64,000 bases of DNA from Selenomonadales bacterium (GTDB taxonomy: Bacteria > Bacillota > Negativicutes > Selenomonadales > Selenomonadaceae), in contig CAAGHH010000021.1 in assembly GCA_900769615.1 (NCBI GenBank), positions 1-64,000 of the forward strand, written 5' to 3'. Position 1 is the stretch's first letter; each line of letters opens with the position of its first letter. This document shows, piece after piece, positions 54,317-63,559 of this stretch. The position numbers were made by a program, and so were the translations under genes. A model generated the notes under the pieces. That model saw nothing but the letters and a program-made list of their open reading frames with translations, did no database searches and was not told where the DNA came from.

Positions 54317-55333
54317 TTACTGATTAGACAGCTGGCGGAATTCTTCTAATTTAGCCATAGCTGCGCCTGAGGCAATCAGTTCTTTAGCTTTTTCGATACC
54401 AGCTTTGATGCTTTCAGCCTTGCCGCCAACGTAGATAGCCGCACCAGCATTAAGGAGAACTATATCCGTTTTCGGTCCCTTAGCACCATTTAAGATATCA
54501 AGCGTAACCTGCGCATTTTCCTTAGGATCACCACCGCTGATGTCAGCTTTTTTACAGCGAACAAAACCAAAATCCTCAGGTTTAATTTCATAACGGCGGA
54601 ACCAGCCATTTTTAAACTCACAAATACTAGTTGGCGCACTTAAAGAAAGTTCATCTAAACAATCCTGTCCATAGATAACCATACCACTCTCAACACCTAA
54701 GGAAAGCATTACTTTAGCTAACGGCTCTAATAAATACTCATCATAAACGCCTAACACCATCCGCTTAGGATGCGCCGGATTGGTAAGCGGTCCTAAAATA
54801 TTAAATACTGTCCTAATACCAAGCTCTTTGCGAATAGCACCGACATATTTCATCGAAGCATGATACTTTTGCGCAAACATAAAACAGATACCGATTTCTT
54901 TTAATTCCTGCACGACTTTAGCTGGCGGCTGGTCTAAATCTATCCCTAATGCTTCCAGACAGTCAGCAGCTCCGCATTTTGAAGATGCCGCTCTATTGCC
55001 ATGCTTAGCTACCTTTACCCCAGCAGCTGCGATGATAAAAGCTGCCGTCGTCGAAATATTTATGCTATGAGCATGATCACCACCAGTACCAACAATATCC
55101 AGCACTTCCATATCATGATCAACTTTCAGCGAATGATCCCGCATAGCCGCTGCTGAACCCGAAATCTCAGCAATAGTTTCAGCCTTGGTGCTTTTAGTAG
55201 ACAAAGCGGCCAAATAAGCTGCATTTTGCACTTGCGAGGTTTCACCATTCATTATTTCATTCATTACTGCATACGATTCTTCATAAGTAAGATCATCTTT
55301 GCTAACAATCTTTTCAATACATTCTTTTATCAC
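54317..55333 (-). CDS. trpD: Anthranilate phosphoribosyltransferase (TrpD), stand-alone
   Basis: A 338-residue class IV phosphoribosyltransferase. DIVGTGGDHAHSINIST binds PRPP, and KHGNRAASSKCGAADCLEALG and FNILGPLTNPA are family motifs. It catalyses the second step of tryptophan synthesis. The start is GTG 55333 behind AAAGGAG. No other trp genes are near, and it has its own promoter and terminator, so a paralogue with another substrate is possible. Confidence 0.9.
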   Translation of the reverse strand: MIKECIEKIVSKDDLTYEESYAVMNEIMNGETSQVQNAAYLAALSTKSTKAETIAEISGSAAAMRDHSLKVDHDMEVLDIVGTGGDHAHSINISTTAAFIIAAAGVKVAKHGNRAASSKCGAADCLEALGIDLDQPPAKVVQELKEIGICFMFAQKYHASMKYVGAIRKELGIRTVFNILGPLTNPAHPKRMVLGVYDEYLLEPLAKVMLSLGVESGMVIYGQDCLDELSLSAPTSICEFKNGWFRRYEIKPEDFGFVRCKKADISGGDPKENAQVTLDILNGAKGPKTDIVLLNAGAAIYVGGKAESIKAGIEKAKELIASGAAMAKLEEFRQLSNQ

Positions 55334-55366
55334 CAGTAGTCACTCCTTTACTATAATAACTCTAAC

Positions 55367-55393
55367 ATTATCATTTACCTATATAGTTGTCAA
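55367..55393 (-). promoter_or_regulatory. Promoter of trpD
   Basis: A perfect TTGACA (55393-55388) is followed by GATAAT (55372-55367) with a 15-base spacer, or TAATGT at 17 bases, on the minus strand. Confidence 0.55.
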
Positions 55394-55440
55394 CTTCTAA
55401 ATATTTTTTACTAATTTTAAAAAAAAGTTCAAATTTAGGG

Positions 55441-55469
55441 TTGACTTTTATTCAATAAATAGATACAAT
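55441..55469 (+). promoter_or_regulatory. Promoter of the tRNA-Pro/tRNA-Arg unit
   Basis: TTGACT (55441-55446) and TACAAT (55464-55469) are 17 bases apart, 15 bases before the first tRNA. Confidence 0.75.
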
Positions 55470-55483
55470 ATACGAGTGGTCAA

Positions 55484-55560
55484 CGGGATGTAGCGCAGTT
55501 TGGTAGCGCGCCTGCTTTGGGAGCAGGATGTCGCAGGTTCGAATCCTGTCATCCCGACCA
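55484..55560 (+). tRNA. tRNA-Pro (TGG)
   Basis: A 77-base cloverleaf with acceptor arms CGGGATG/CATCCCG, a D arm beginning TAGCGCAG, anticodon loop TTTGGGA (anticodon TGG), the T arm GGTTCGAATCC and encoded CCA. First of two tRNAs in a plus-strand unit. Confidence 0.97.
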
Positions 55561-55580
55561 TTTTTTTATATCTTAAATTA

Positions 55581-55657
<77 letters not shown>

Positions 55658-55667
55658 GTAAAGTCAA

Positions 55668-55692
55668 GAAGCCTTGATGGCTTCTTTTTTTT
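55668..55692 (+). terminator. Terminator of the tRNA unit
   Basis: GAAGCC and GGCTTC pair around TTGAT and are followed by eight T, ten bases after tRNA-Arg. Confidence 0.9.
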
Positions 55693-55764
55693 GCACATAT
55701 ATAATTTATACAACGTATAAAAAAGGTCTGTCGTACGTTTATTACGTGTGACAGACCTTTTTTA

Positions 55765-56484
55765 TCATTCCAGCTCACGCCGATTCATTTCTTTTAATAG
55801 TTGTATTGCACCTTTGCCTAGACCAGTTTCCTTGGCAACTGCTTCCACAGAATACCCGCTTCTTAACAAAGCACCAGCTTTGGCTGTCAAATCGGACTCA
55901 GCTGCTGTCTCACTTTGCTTGTCAGTCATAGCTGCTGCTTCTTCAGGCGCTGTTTCACTAGCAGCTTCCATTACTTTTTCATTCATAGCTGCCGTCAATG
56001 AATCCACCTGTTTCGGCTGTTCATCGCGAGCAATTGACTGCTGCAAAACACTAGCAAAATCAACGGCATCCAGCCTTTCCGGGGCTGAACCTGACTCCGC
56101 ATAGGCTCTTAGCGCTGCATTTGTATTGGTCATGTTCGGTGCCGTCACTAAATTCTGCCGCCAGCTCAACATTTGCTGCTCTATTTCATTGGCATAACGC
56201 CTCAGCCTGTTTTCGGTTTCATCAGCAACGCGCAGCTGCCGCATCAATTCTAAATTGCGCTCATCAGCTTCCTGTAAAAGCTTTTCTAAATGTGCTATAT
56301 GACCGCCAATCCGGTTAATGACCGCATCAGCTGAACGTTGCAATTCTAATTTTAGCTGTTCGGTCGATTCCCGCATATCATTTACATCATTTAACGTTGC
56401 TTGCTGTCTTTTTGATATTTGTTTTACCACCAGCACTAATATCGCACCTAATATGATAAAAAAGCCCAAAATTTCTGTAATCAT
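55765..56484 (-). CDS. Membrane-anchored coiled-coil protein, SwrB/YlxL-like (DUF6115-like)
   Basis: About 239 residues: one N-terminal membrane helix (residues ~1-20), a long coiled coil (~25-110), an Ala/Glu-rich linker and a C-terminal helix-turn-helix-like end (GYSVEAVAKETGLGKGAIQLL). This layout and the position downstream of fliA match SwrB/YlxL of Bacillus, which helps flagellar assembly; the sequence link is weak by eye. ATG 56484 or GTG 56502 are possible starts. Last gene of the chemotaxis-flagellar run. Confidence 0.7.
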   Translation of the reverse strand: MITEILGFFIILGAILVLVVKQISKRQQATLNDVNDMRESTEQLKLELQRSADAVINRIGGHIAHLEKLLQEADERNLELMRQLRVADETENRLRRYANEIEQQMLSWRQNLVTAPNMTNTNAALRAYAESGSAPERLDAVDFASVLQQSIARDEQPKQVDSLTAAMNEKVMEAASETAPEEAAAMTDKQSETAAESDLTAKAGALLRSGYSVEAVAKETGLGKGAIQLLKEMNRRELE

Positions 56485-56508
56485 ACTTGAATATATCACC
56501 ACCTGCCC

Positions 56509-56838
56509 CTAAAGGGAAATATCCAAAAAATGTCCCCGGGATGGATCAGCTGCATAATTGACTTCATCTTCAGCATCGTCTGACTTGTCATCATTTTGGC
56601 GCTGCCGCTTAAAATAGTATCTGCCCTTATTTTTATGTTCTTGATCATCTTTTATCTTGCCATCTTCTGGATTATCCTTAGTACGAACCTGCTGCTTCTT
56701 TAGCTTATCATCAGCTTTTTGTTTAATCGCCTGAAAATCTGATTGCAACGCGTTAGCCTGATTCAGATTGTGCTGAACCTGTCCGGCATCAGTTGCCCGT
56801 GGCACTATCATTTGCAAACTCATTGGACTGACATCCAT
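56509..56838 (-). CDS. Hypothetical hydrophilic protein in the flagellar operon
   Basis: A 109-residue, highly charged protein (many Lys, Asp, Gln; region KDNPEDGKIKDDQEHKNKGR) with a conserved-looking start MDVSPMSLQMIVPRATD. I do not recognise a family. AAGGGCG precedes the ATG. It lies between fapA and the SwrB-like gene, so a flagellar or motility accessory role is plausible but inferred from position only. Likely disordered. Confidence 0.7.
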   Translation of the reverse strand: MDVSPMSLQMIVPRATDAGQVQHNLNQANALQSDFQAIKQKADDKLKKQQVRTKDNPEDGKIKDDQEHKNKGRYYFKRQRQNDDKSDDAEDEVNYAADPSRGHFLDISL

Positions 56839-56866
56839 AAAGCGCCCTTCTTTCCTGCTAAATAGC

Positions 56867-58537
56867 TCAATATGGCCCTATCGTTACTTGATCATCTTTT
56901 ACGGATAATGTTGAATTTCTTATTTCTGACTGCACATTTTTCAAAACCGAATTTATTGATATTCTGACACCAGGATATATTACATCCGAAACTCTTATTT
57001 TGCCATTTTTCATTTTGCTTAAATCAGCTTCCAAATCCTGAATTTCCTTGGCACAGCGCTTTATTTTGCCTGCTAACGGAAACTGCGAACGCGTAAGTTC
57101 ATTAATCTGATCAATACGCTGCTGCGGCAAGCGGCTGATATCAATTTTACCTAAAGTATTAAGCATCTGGGTTATTTGTTTTAACCGCAAAGAATCATCC
57201 TTGTATTCCTTACAAACATCACGATAACGTTTTTCTATTGCTGGATTTACGCCTACAGACAAATAAGTAACCACAAACGCCTGATTACCAACAACCTTGC
57301 AGCGAATCTCCTCACCCGCTGCAATACGGCCACCAGTAAGCATGCCCCGTTTATCCTCCATAACAATGTTCTTGCCCGCTTTTAATGTGGAATGAAGTGA
57401 TACATCCGCTATATAAATGTCCCGTCCAGCTTCAATTACCGCATTTTCCGTAAAGGCTGCCCGTACATCTTCTTTCGCTTTTACCACACCATTATTCATG
57501 CCGTTGACGCCGCCAGTTATGTAAACATTACGTCCCTCAACATCACCGCCACTAACCATGCCAGATATTTCTATATCACCGGTAGCCTTCACTTTAAAGC
57601 CAGCTTCAACGTTGCCTTTTACCTCTACACTGCCGATGAAATCAATATTACCTGAACCAACACCTACACCACCGCTAACTACTAAATGCGGATCAATACT
57701 TATCTTGCGGCCAGTATCGACAATTTGTCCATCCATAGCCGCTACTATTTGATTTTCATTGACAATTTCGACATTGCTGCCCTGTGGCAGGGGAATTGGC
57801 CGACCATTTTTAGCATGAACTACATTGCCATAAACATCCTTGCCTGAAATACCTTCCGTCTGCATTATTCGCACAGCTAAAACATCACCTTTTTTAGCCA
57901 GAACAAAAAGATTCATGTTTTTGTAGTCAACCCGATCATAAGCATCAAGCTTCGGTTTTCCCTTGATACCTAAATCAAAATGGCGTTCAATGCGAGCATT
58001 TTCACCATTGCATGGCGGTGTACCCTTAGCTGCTACAAATGGAGCTAAGCTTTGCACACCATTTTTTATAGCTTCATCATCTATACCAAAGACAATATTT
58101 TTTTCAGCTAAAGCTGACTTTACCTGCTCTAAATCTGGCAAGCAGGTGCCATTTTGGGTATCAAAGCGCACCGTTACCGTCATCCGGTCACGGCTTACGT
58201 CAATGACAATAGCAGCCTCATTTTCATCCTGCTCAGCACTTATCATGCCCAATCCGGTACTATTAAGTTCAGCTTCAAGACCTTCCTCAGGAAGCACAAA
58301 ACTATTAGCCAGCTTTCTTGGTTCACCAGCTGCTTCCCGCACGAAACGCGATAATTCGATAATATCATATTCGATGACACCATTATCCTGCAATAGCTGA
58401 CGTATATCGGATAATTCAAATAAACCACTATCGCCTACATTCGGGTAAATAGTCAAATATACGCCATCATTTTTAAATTCTAACAGATAACCTGCATTTT
58501 TTCCGCCAACTGATGGGCGTACATTCTGTCCTTCCAT
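56867..58537 (-). CDS. fapA: FapA/DUF342 polymer-forming protein
   Basis: A 556-residue DUF342 (flagellar assembly protein A) family member. A central beta-helix-like region (about residues 255-410) contains VSGGVGVGSGNIDFIGSVEV, ATGDIEISGMVSGGDVEG and KAGKNIVMEDKRGM repeats, followed by a coiled coil. GGGGGG precedes the ATG. Found next to fliA and che genes in many Firmicutes and linked to flagellar assembly. Confidence 0.88.
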   Translation of the reverse strand: MEGQNVRPSVGGKNAGYLLEFKNDGVYLTIYPNVGDSGLFELSDIRQLLQDNGVIEYDIIELSRFVREAAGEPRKLANSFVLPEEGLEAELNSTGLGMISAEQDENEAAIVIDVSRDRMTVTVRFDTQNGTCLPDLEQVKSALAEKNIVFGIDDEAIKNGVQSLAPFVAAKGTPPCNGENARIERHFDLGIKGKPKLDAYDRVDYKNMNLFVLAKKGDVLAVRIMQTEGISGKDVYGNVVHAKNGRPIPLPQGSNVEIVNENQIVAAMDGQIVDTGRKISIDPHLVVSGGVGVGSGNIDFIGSVEVKGNVEAGFKVKATGDIEISGMVSGGDVEGRNVYITGGVNGMNNGVVKAKEDVRAAFTENAVIEAGRDIYIADVSLHSTLKAGKNIVMEDKRGMLTGGRIAAGEEIRCKVVGNQAFVVTYLSVGVNPAIEKRYRDVCKEYKDDSLRLKQITQMLNTLGKIDISRLPQQRIDQINELTRSQFPLAGKIKRCAKEIQDLEADLSKMKNGKIRVSDVIYPGVRISINSVLKNVQSEIRNSTLSVKDDQVTIGPY

Positions 58538-58559
58538 GATGCGTCCCCCCTAGGCTGAC

Positions 58560-59327
58560 TTAAATTAATCCATTCTTCATCCGTTCCAAATACCCGCGCA
58601 TACGAAAAATGGCTTTGGTATGAAGCTGCGATATCCTCGCCTCAGACAAATTTAAAATCAAACCTATTTCCTTTAAAGTCAATTCTTCATAATAATAGAG
58701 TGCCACTACCTTTTTTTCTTTTTCAGGAAGCTTGCCTATAGCCGTTGCCAGCGTATCTGCAACTTCTTCCTTTTCTAGCCGCTCCGATGGACCTAAATCA
58801 CTTGCTACCGGAGTATCCACTTGCAAATAATCATCCAATGGAATAACTGTTGCCATCCCAATCTGACCAATCAAAGTTTTTAATTCTTTGCTGGTCATGC
58901 CAAGCTCGTCTGCCAATTCATCATCAGTTGCCGCTCTTCCTAAACGGCTTTCCAAATCATAAACTGCCTGCTCATAACGGCGTATTTTTTGTCTGACACC
59001 AACTGGCAGCCAATCCTTGGAACGCAAATAATCAAGCATAGCGCCTCTTATCCGCACTCCAGCATAGGTTTCAAATTTGTTTTTTCGCTCCATGTCATAA
59101 CGATCAATAGCATCTAGCAAGCCAAAAAAACCGCTAGAAAGCAAATCATCACGATCGACATGAGCTGGCAAATTTATCGACAAGCGACCTGCTATCATTT
59201 TTACCAAAGGTAAATAATGCTCTGCCAGTTTATTGCGTAATTCAGTAGTTCTATTATCTAAATAACTGCGCCAAAGGGAAGTTACTTCATCCAAATGCTT
59301 CTCTGATTTACTATTGAAAGAATCCAT
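58560..59327 (-). CDS. fliA: Flagellar sigma factor FliA/SigD (sigma-28)
   Basis: A 255-residue sigma-70 family factor of the FliA/WhiG group. Region 2 contains DDLLSSGFFGLLDAIDRYD and FETYAGVRIRGAMLDYLRS; region 4 contains YYEELTLKEIGLILNLSEAR. It directs late flagellar and chemotaxis promoters. ATG 59327 has GGAGG seven bases upstream, inside the longer frame. Confidence 0.95.
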   Translation of the reverse strand: MDSFNSKSEKHLDEVTSLWRSYLDNRTTELRNKLAEHYLPLVKMIAGRLSINLPAHVDRDDLLSSGFFGLLDAIDRYDMERKNKFETYAGVRIRGAMLDYLRSKDWLPVGVRQKIRRYEQAVYDLESRLGRAATDDELADELGMTSKELKTLIGQIGMATVIPLDDYLQVDTPVASDLGPSERLEKEEVADTLATAIGKLPEKEKKVVALYYYEELTLKEIGLILNLSEARISQLHTKAIFRMRGYLERMKNGLI

Positions 59328-59410
59328 TGAACGACCTCCTCCCATCGACTCATCCTTAAGTCAACGTCAATTTTTATATTACCATTACCCACAAGAACCA
59401 TCACGCTATC

Positions 59411-59803
59411 TTAGGTTGCTGGTGGTGGCTCCATTCGTTTTAAATTATCACTGTTAAGTGGAGTAAAGCCGGTATTTTCAACATTCTCCTGCTCTTTTTC
59501 AATGTCGTTTTCGCCATTTGACGCTTCATCACTATCTTGCTTTGCCATAGCTTCAAGCTCGTCAGGACTTTTTATTGCATCGTCTTTTAAATTTTCCATA
59601 AGCTCAATATTTTTGTCAAAGCCAATGATATTTTGCTCTTCAAGTATAAACGTAAGCAGCAAAGCACCTAACCCTGTCACTAAAAAGCCAGCCATACCGC
59701 GCAATAAAATCGTTGTCAAACGGACATCGGCTATAAGACCAGTCAATATTATAACCATAGCTGCGATGAAGCCTAACACGCTTGAAATCATTAATTTATA
59801 CAA
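59411..59803 (-). CDS. Hypothetical two-helix membrane protein between cheD and fliA
   Basis: About 130 residues: two membrane helices (SSVLGFIAAMVIILTGLI and RGMAGFLVTGLGALLLTFIL) followed by an acidic, low-complexity cytoplasmic-type tail ending PPPAT. No family recognised. The start is unclear: TTG 59803 has AGGTGA upstream, TTG 59821 and ATG 59791 are alternatives. Position in the chemotaxis-sigma operon suggests a motility role. Confidence 0.7.
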   Translation of the reverse strand: MYKLMISSVLGFIAAMVIILTGLIADVRLTTILLRGMAGFLVTGLGALLLTFILEEQNIIGFDKNIELMENLKDDAIKSPDELEAMAKQDSDEASNGENDIEKEQENVENTGFTPLNSDNLKRMEPPPAT

Positions 59804-59833
59804 ACCGGTCTCACCTGCCAATCATTTTTAAAA

Positions 59834-60319
59834 TTAAATTTCTTTTTCACCTTTATCAATAGTTTTAACCTTATAAACACCAGTACTAAGATCTATTGAT
59901 ACCGTACGTCCATAATTAGCTCCAGTATCTTCAGCTAACAGACGTATCCCTAATTCCTTTAAAACTTTTTTGACTGCCTCTGCATTTCTTGCGCCTACCC
60001 GCATTATGTCAGTAGCGTTAGCAAAAGCAAACATCTGCGCTCCACCCGCAATCTTAGCTACCAGCCGGCTGCGCTTAGCACCTAGCTTTAATACGTCTTC
60101 TAGCATCAGCGGAAGACCGGTATCAGCAAATTTTGCTGGATTATCAGTTGGCCTGGCTTGCGTACTATCAGGAAGCATAATATGAAGCAATCCGCCAACT
60201 TTGGCTTGCTCATCGTAAAGCGATATGCCTATGCAAGAGCCTAAACCATAACTGATAATTGTTGCTGGAGCACAGCCGACTTTATAATCAGCCATGCCAA
60301 CCCGAATAAGCTCTGCCAT
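59834..60319 (-). CDS. cheD: Chemotaxis receptor deamidase CheD
   Basis: A 161-residue CheD. The catalytic cysteine and histidine are in GLGSCIGISLYD and GGLLHIMLPDS; GGAQMF follows. It deamidates receptor glutamines and binds CheC. ATG 60319 follows AGGAG, one base after the cheC stop. Confidence 0.95.
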   Translation of the reverse strand: MAELIRVGMADYKVGCAPATIISYGLGSCIGISLYDEQAKVGGLLHIMLPDSTQARPTDNPAKFADTGLPLMLEDVLKLGAKRSRLVAKIAGGAQMFAFANATDIMRVGARNAEAVKKVLKELGIRLLAEDTGANYGRTVSIDLSTGVYKVKTIDKGEKEI

Positions 60320-60320
60320 A

Positions 60321-60935
60321 TCACTCAACTCCTACTGCGTTAATAATCGTTTCAAGTGAACCTGGATCCGGAACCAGGAAAAACTGGCCGTTTATTCCAT
60401 CGTCCTCTGATAAAAATTCTGTTTCTATTACTAACGCCTGATCTCCCATCTGTCCAAGCTGAGCCAGCACTACATTGAGTATTGCGCCTGCCATATCCAT
60501 AGCAAGAGCCGGAATTGATGGCAGCATAGTAATTTTCGTAAAGGTAAAAAAAGCATTTAAATAAGCACCTGACAAAATATTACCTATCTCCATCAAGGCC
60601 GACTGATCCATTTCATCTAAGCTATGCGTTTCACCATGCTTCTTTCCCATCAAAGTGTCTACTAAATAAAATGCACTTTGCTGAGGCAGCAAAAATAATA
60701 TATTGCTAGGTGCTTTGCCATATACCCGCAAAAATATTCCTACTACTACCGCATCTGGTCCACCTACTAAATCAGGAACCTTTTCTAATGGCACCATTGC
60801 TACCTTTGGTACATTCATATCAATGCGGCGATTTATGACCTGCGATAAAGCTGTAGCCGAATTACCTGCTCCGACATTGCCTATTTCACGCAACGCATCC
60901 AGCTGACTGGCAGTAAGATTTAATTCATCCGTCAT
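60321..60935 (-). CDS. cheC: CheY-P phosphatase CheC
   Basis: A 204-residue CheC with both active-site repeats, DALREIGNVGAGNSATALS near residues 13-31 and SALMEIGNILSGAYLNAF in the second half. It dephosphorylates CheY-P and is stimulated by CheD, the next gene. ATG 60935 is preferred; the longer frame covers the GAGGG site. Confidence 0.95.
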   Translation of the reverse strand: MTDELNLTASQLDALREIGNVGAGNSATALSQVINRRIDMNVPKVAMVPLEKVPDLVGGPDAVVVGIFLRVYGKAPSNILFLLPQQSAFYLVDTLMGKKHGETHSLDEMDQSALMEIGNILSGAYLNAFFTFTKITMLPSIPALAMDMAGAILNVVLAQLGQMGDQALVIETEFLSEDDGINGQFFLVPDPGSLETIINAVGVE

Positions 60936-60961
60936 ATTAATACCCTCACTTAACATTAATG

Positions 60962-60982
60962 GGACGTGCTAAAAGCACGTCC
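60962..60982. other. Hairpin between cheW and cheC without a U tract
   Basis: GGACGTGCT and AGCACGTCC form a perfect nine-pair stem with a three-base loop. No U run follows, so it is more likely an mRNA-stability or processing element than a terminator. Confidence 0.6.
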
Positions 60983-61000
60983 TTCACTACTGTCAATAAC

Positions 61001-61468
61001 TTACTTGCCTTCACCTGTGCCAATAATTTCTTCCAAGTTAAGCAAAATGATAAGACGACCATCAACATTACCAATACCACTGAGGAATTTTGAGCCGCCA
61101 CGGTCATTAGTAGCTTTTTTAGTATCTACTGGCTTATTGTTTATCGTCAATACTTCGGTTACGGCATCTACCAGCATACCAACATGTAAATCATCAATTG
61201 TTACGGTTACAATACGAGTATTTTCCGTATACGGCGTTTCTGCTAATCCCAAACGCTGTTTAAGGTCAATAACCGGCAGCACTGAGCCACGCAAATTTAT
61301 TACCCCTTTAATAAAATCAGCGGCAAAGGGCACTCTGGTAATATCTGTCAGATTACGTATTTCCTGAACGTTTAAAATACTAACACCATATTCTTCATCA
61401 CGGAGTTTAAAGGCAACTACCTGCATGCCTTCGTTCATTTCCGTATTTTTCGTTTCTTCGTTAGCCAT
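61001..61468 (-). CDS. cheW: Chemotaxis coupling protein CheW
   Basis: A 155-residue CheW-domain protein that links receptors to CheA: VVAFKLRDEEYGVSILNVQE, then GVINLRGSVLPVIDLKQRLG, and GRLIILLNLEEII at the end. Confidence 0.95.
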   Translation of the reverse strand: MANEETKNTEMNEGMQVVAFKLRDEEYGVSILNVQEIRNLTDITRVPFAADFIKGVINLRGSVLPVIDLKQRLGLAETPYTENTRIVTVTIDDLHVGMLVDAVTEVLTINNKPVDTKKATNDRGGSKFLSGIGNVDGRLIILLNLEEIIGTGEGK

Positions 61469-61483
61469 AGTAACTGCCTCCTC

Positions 61484-63541
61484 TTACTGCTGCATCATCG
61501 TAGCGACATCAAGGATCAATGCAACCCGACCATCACCTAATACTGTTGCTCCGGAGAACATCTTTAGCCCAGCGAACAAGTTACCAAGTGTCTTGATTAC
61601 TATTTCTTGCTGTCCGATAAGATTATCTACAACAATGCCGGCCTTAGCTTCGCCAGCATGGACAACGACAACGAAAATCTCATCCGAATCTTTTACATGT
61701 GGTACCTGCAAAGTTTCTTCCATACGAATAATCGGGATTATTTCACCACGCAAAACGATAACTTCTTTGTTTCTTACCGTCTTAATGTCCGTTGGCTGAA
61801 TATTAATGGTGCTATCAATTGAGCCAAGCGGAATAGCATACATTTCTTCCTGAACTTTCACCAGCATAGCCTGAATGATGGCTAATGTCAGTGGCAGCTT
61901 GATTTTGAATACTGAACCTTCATCTATCTTGGTTTCAACATCAACATGCCCTGAAAGAGCCTCAATCTTGCTGCGGACAACGTCCATGCCGACGCCACGT
62001 CCAGATATATCAGTAATCTTATCTGCGGTCGAGAATCCCGGCAGGAATATCAGCCGAACTGCATCAGCATCATCAAGTTTATCTGCATCTTCCTGCGAAA
62101 TCATGCCCTTTTCAACAGCTTTGCGGCGAATGACATCGGCATTGATACCAGCACCATCATCTGTAACCATGATGACAACATTGTTGCCTTCATGACGCGC
62201 AATAAGTCCAACTTCACCTGTCCGCGGTTTGCCTTTAGCTTCACGATCATCAGGATGTTCAACACCATGATCCAGCGAATTTCGCAAAAGATGCATGATA
62301 GGATCGCCGATTTCATCAATAACGGTACGGTCAAGTTCCGTCTCCTCACCTTCAATAGTAAGGTTGATTTCCTTATTGAGTTCCTTAGATACATCGCGCA
62401 CCATCCGTGGGAAACGATTAAATACCGCACTTACCGGAACCATGCGAACTTTCATGACGATATTTTGCAAATCGGTCGTAACCCGATCCATTTGCTCAAG
62501 CGTTTCCGTAAGCTCAGCTAAGCGATGCGTTTGACCAATCTGCTCTAAACGAACCTTGTTGATGACAAGCTCGCCCATGAGATTCATCAGCGTATCAAGT
62601 TTATCAATATCAACACGCACAGATTGACTTTGATGTTTATGATGAGCCGCATCTTTTTTCGAAGCTTCTTTTTTAGCCGGAGCTTTAGCTGGTGTCTTAA
62701 CAGGTGCTTTAGCTTGGGGCTTAGCTTCAGCAGCTTTAGGCGCTTCAGCAGGTGTTGCTTGTTCTTCAGCCTTAGCCTCAGTATCTACTACGTTTACTGA
62801 AACCTTTTCGATCTCGGAGATACTTTCTAATGCTTCTTCAACATCTTTTACTTCAGCTGCGGTAATAAGTAAAACATCAAAAGTATGATCAAATTTTTCC
62901 TGTTCCAAATCTTCTGCTGGCGGTACTGATTTTATTACATCGCCCAGTTCATCTAATGCGTTCATAACCATGTACGAACGAGCTGATTTCAAAAGGCAGG
63001 TAGCAGCTAGCGTTACTTGGACATGAACGCCAATCATACCGCTTTCTTTAGCCTGTTTCAAGACATCCTTATCTATGTCCGTAAGCACTATCGAAGGACT
63101 GTCAGCAGCCTCCTGTGGTGCAGCCTCAGCCGCAGCATCTGCAGCTTTTGGCATTGGCGTGCCTTTGGATATCGAGCTTAGTTTTGCCACTAGATCAGTT
63201 ACATCGACTACATCTTCTGCTTCACCATCACCAACACTATTTATCATCTGCTCTAAAGAATCAAGACATTTAAACAACGTATCAATGATATCTTCATTTA
63301 ATTTGAGCTGTTCTTTACGGATTAAGTCCAGAACATCTTCCATTTCATGCGTCAGCTCAGCTATCTTGTTATATCCCATAGTAGCCGACATACCCTTAAG
63401 CGTATGCGCATTACGGAATATTTCATTAACTACCGAGACATCATCGGAGTTTTCTTCCAAACTAAGCAAGCCTTCATTAAGGGATTGCAGATGTTCATGG
63501 GATTCATCCAAAAACATATCCATATACTGATTTGTATCCAT
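61484..63541 (-). CDS. cheA: Chemotaxis histidine kinase CheA
   Basis: A 685-residue CheA. Domains in order: P1 Hpt with the phosphorylated His in FRNAHTLKGMSATMGY (about residue 46), a P2-like domain, an Ala/Pro/Lys-rich linker (about 265-300), P3 dimerisation (VDIDKLDTLMNLMGELV), P4 ATPase (LLRNSLDHGVEHPDDR, DDGAGI) and the P5 CheW-like end. It phosphorylates CheY and CheB. Confidence 0.97.
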   Translation of the reverse strand: MDTNQYMDMFLDESHEHLQSLNEGLLSLEENSDDVSVVNEIFRNAHTLKGMSATMGYNKIAELTHEMEDVLDLIRKEQLKLNEDIIDTLFKCLDSLEQMINSVGDGEAEDVVDVTDLVAKLSSISKGTPMPKAADAAAEAAPQEAADSPSIVLTDIDKDVLKQAKESGMIGVHVQVTLAATCLLKSARSYMVMNALDELGDVIKSVPPAEDLEQEKFDHTFDVLLITAAEVKDVEEALESISEIEKVSVNVVDTEAKAEEQATPAEAPKAAEAKPQAKAPVKTPAKAPAKKEASKKDAAHHKHQSQSVRVDIDKLDTLMNLMGELVINKVRLEQIGQTHRLAELTETLEQMDRVTTDLQNIVMKVRMVPVSAVFNRFPRMVRDVSKELNKEINLTIEGEETELDRTVIDEIGDPIMHLLRNSLDHGVEHPDDREAKGKPRTGEVGLIARHEGNNVVIMVTDDGAGINADVIRRKAVEKGMISQEDADKLDDADAVRLIFLPGFSTADKITDISGRGVGMDVVRSKIEALSGHVDVETKIDEGSVFKIKLPLTLAIIQAMLVKVQEEMYAIPLGSIDSTINIQPTDIKTVRNKEVIVLRGEIIPIIRMEETLQVPHVKDSDEIFVVVVHAGEAKAGIVVDNLIGQQEIVIKTLGNLFAGLKMFSGATVLGDGRVALILDVATMMQQ

Positions 63542-63559
63542 TTGTACTCCCCCTGCTTT

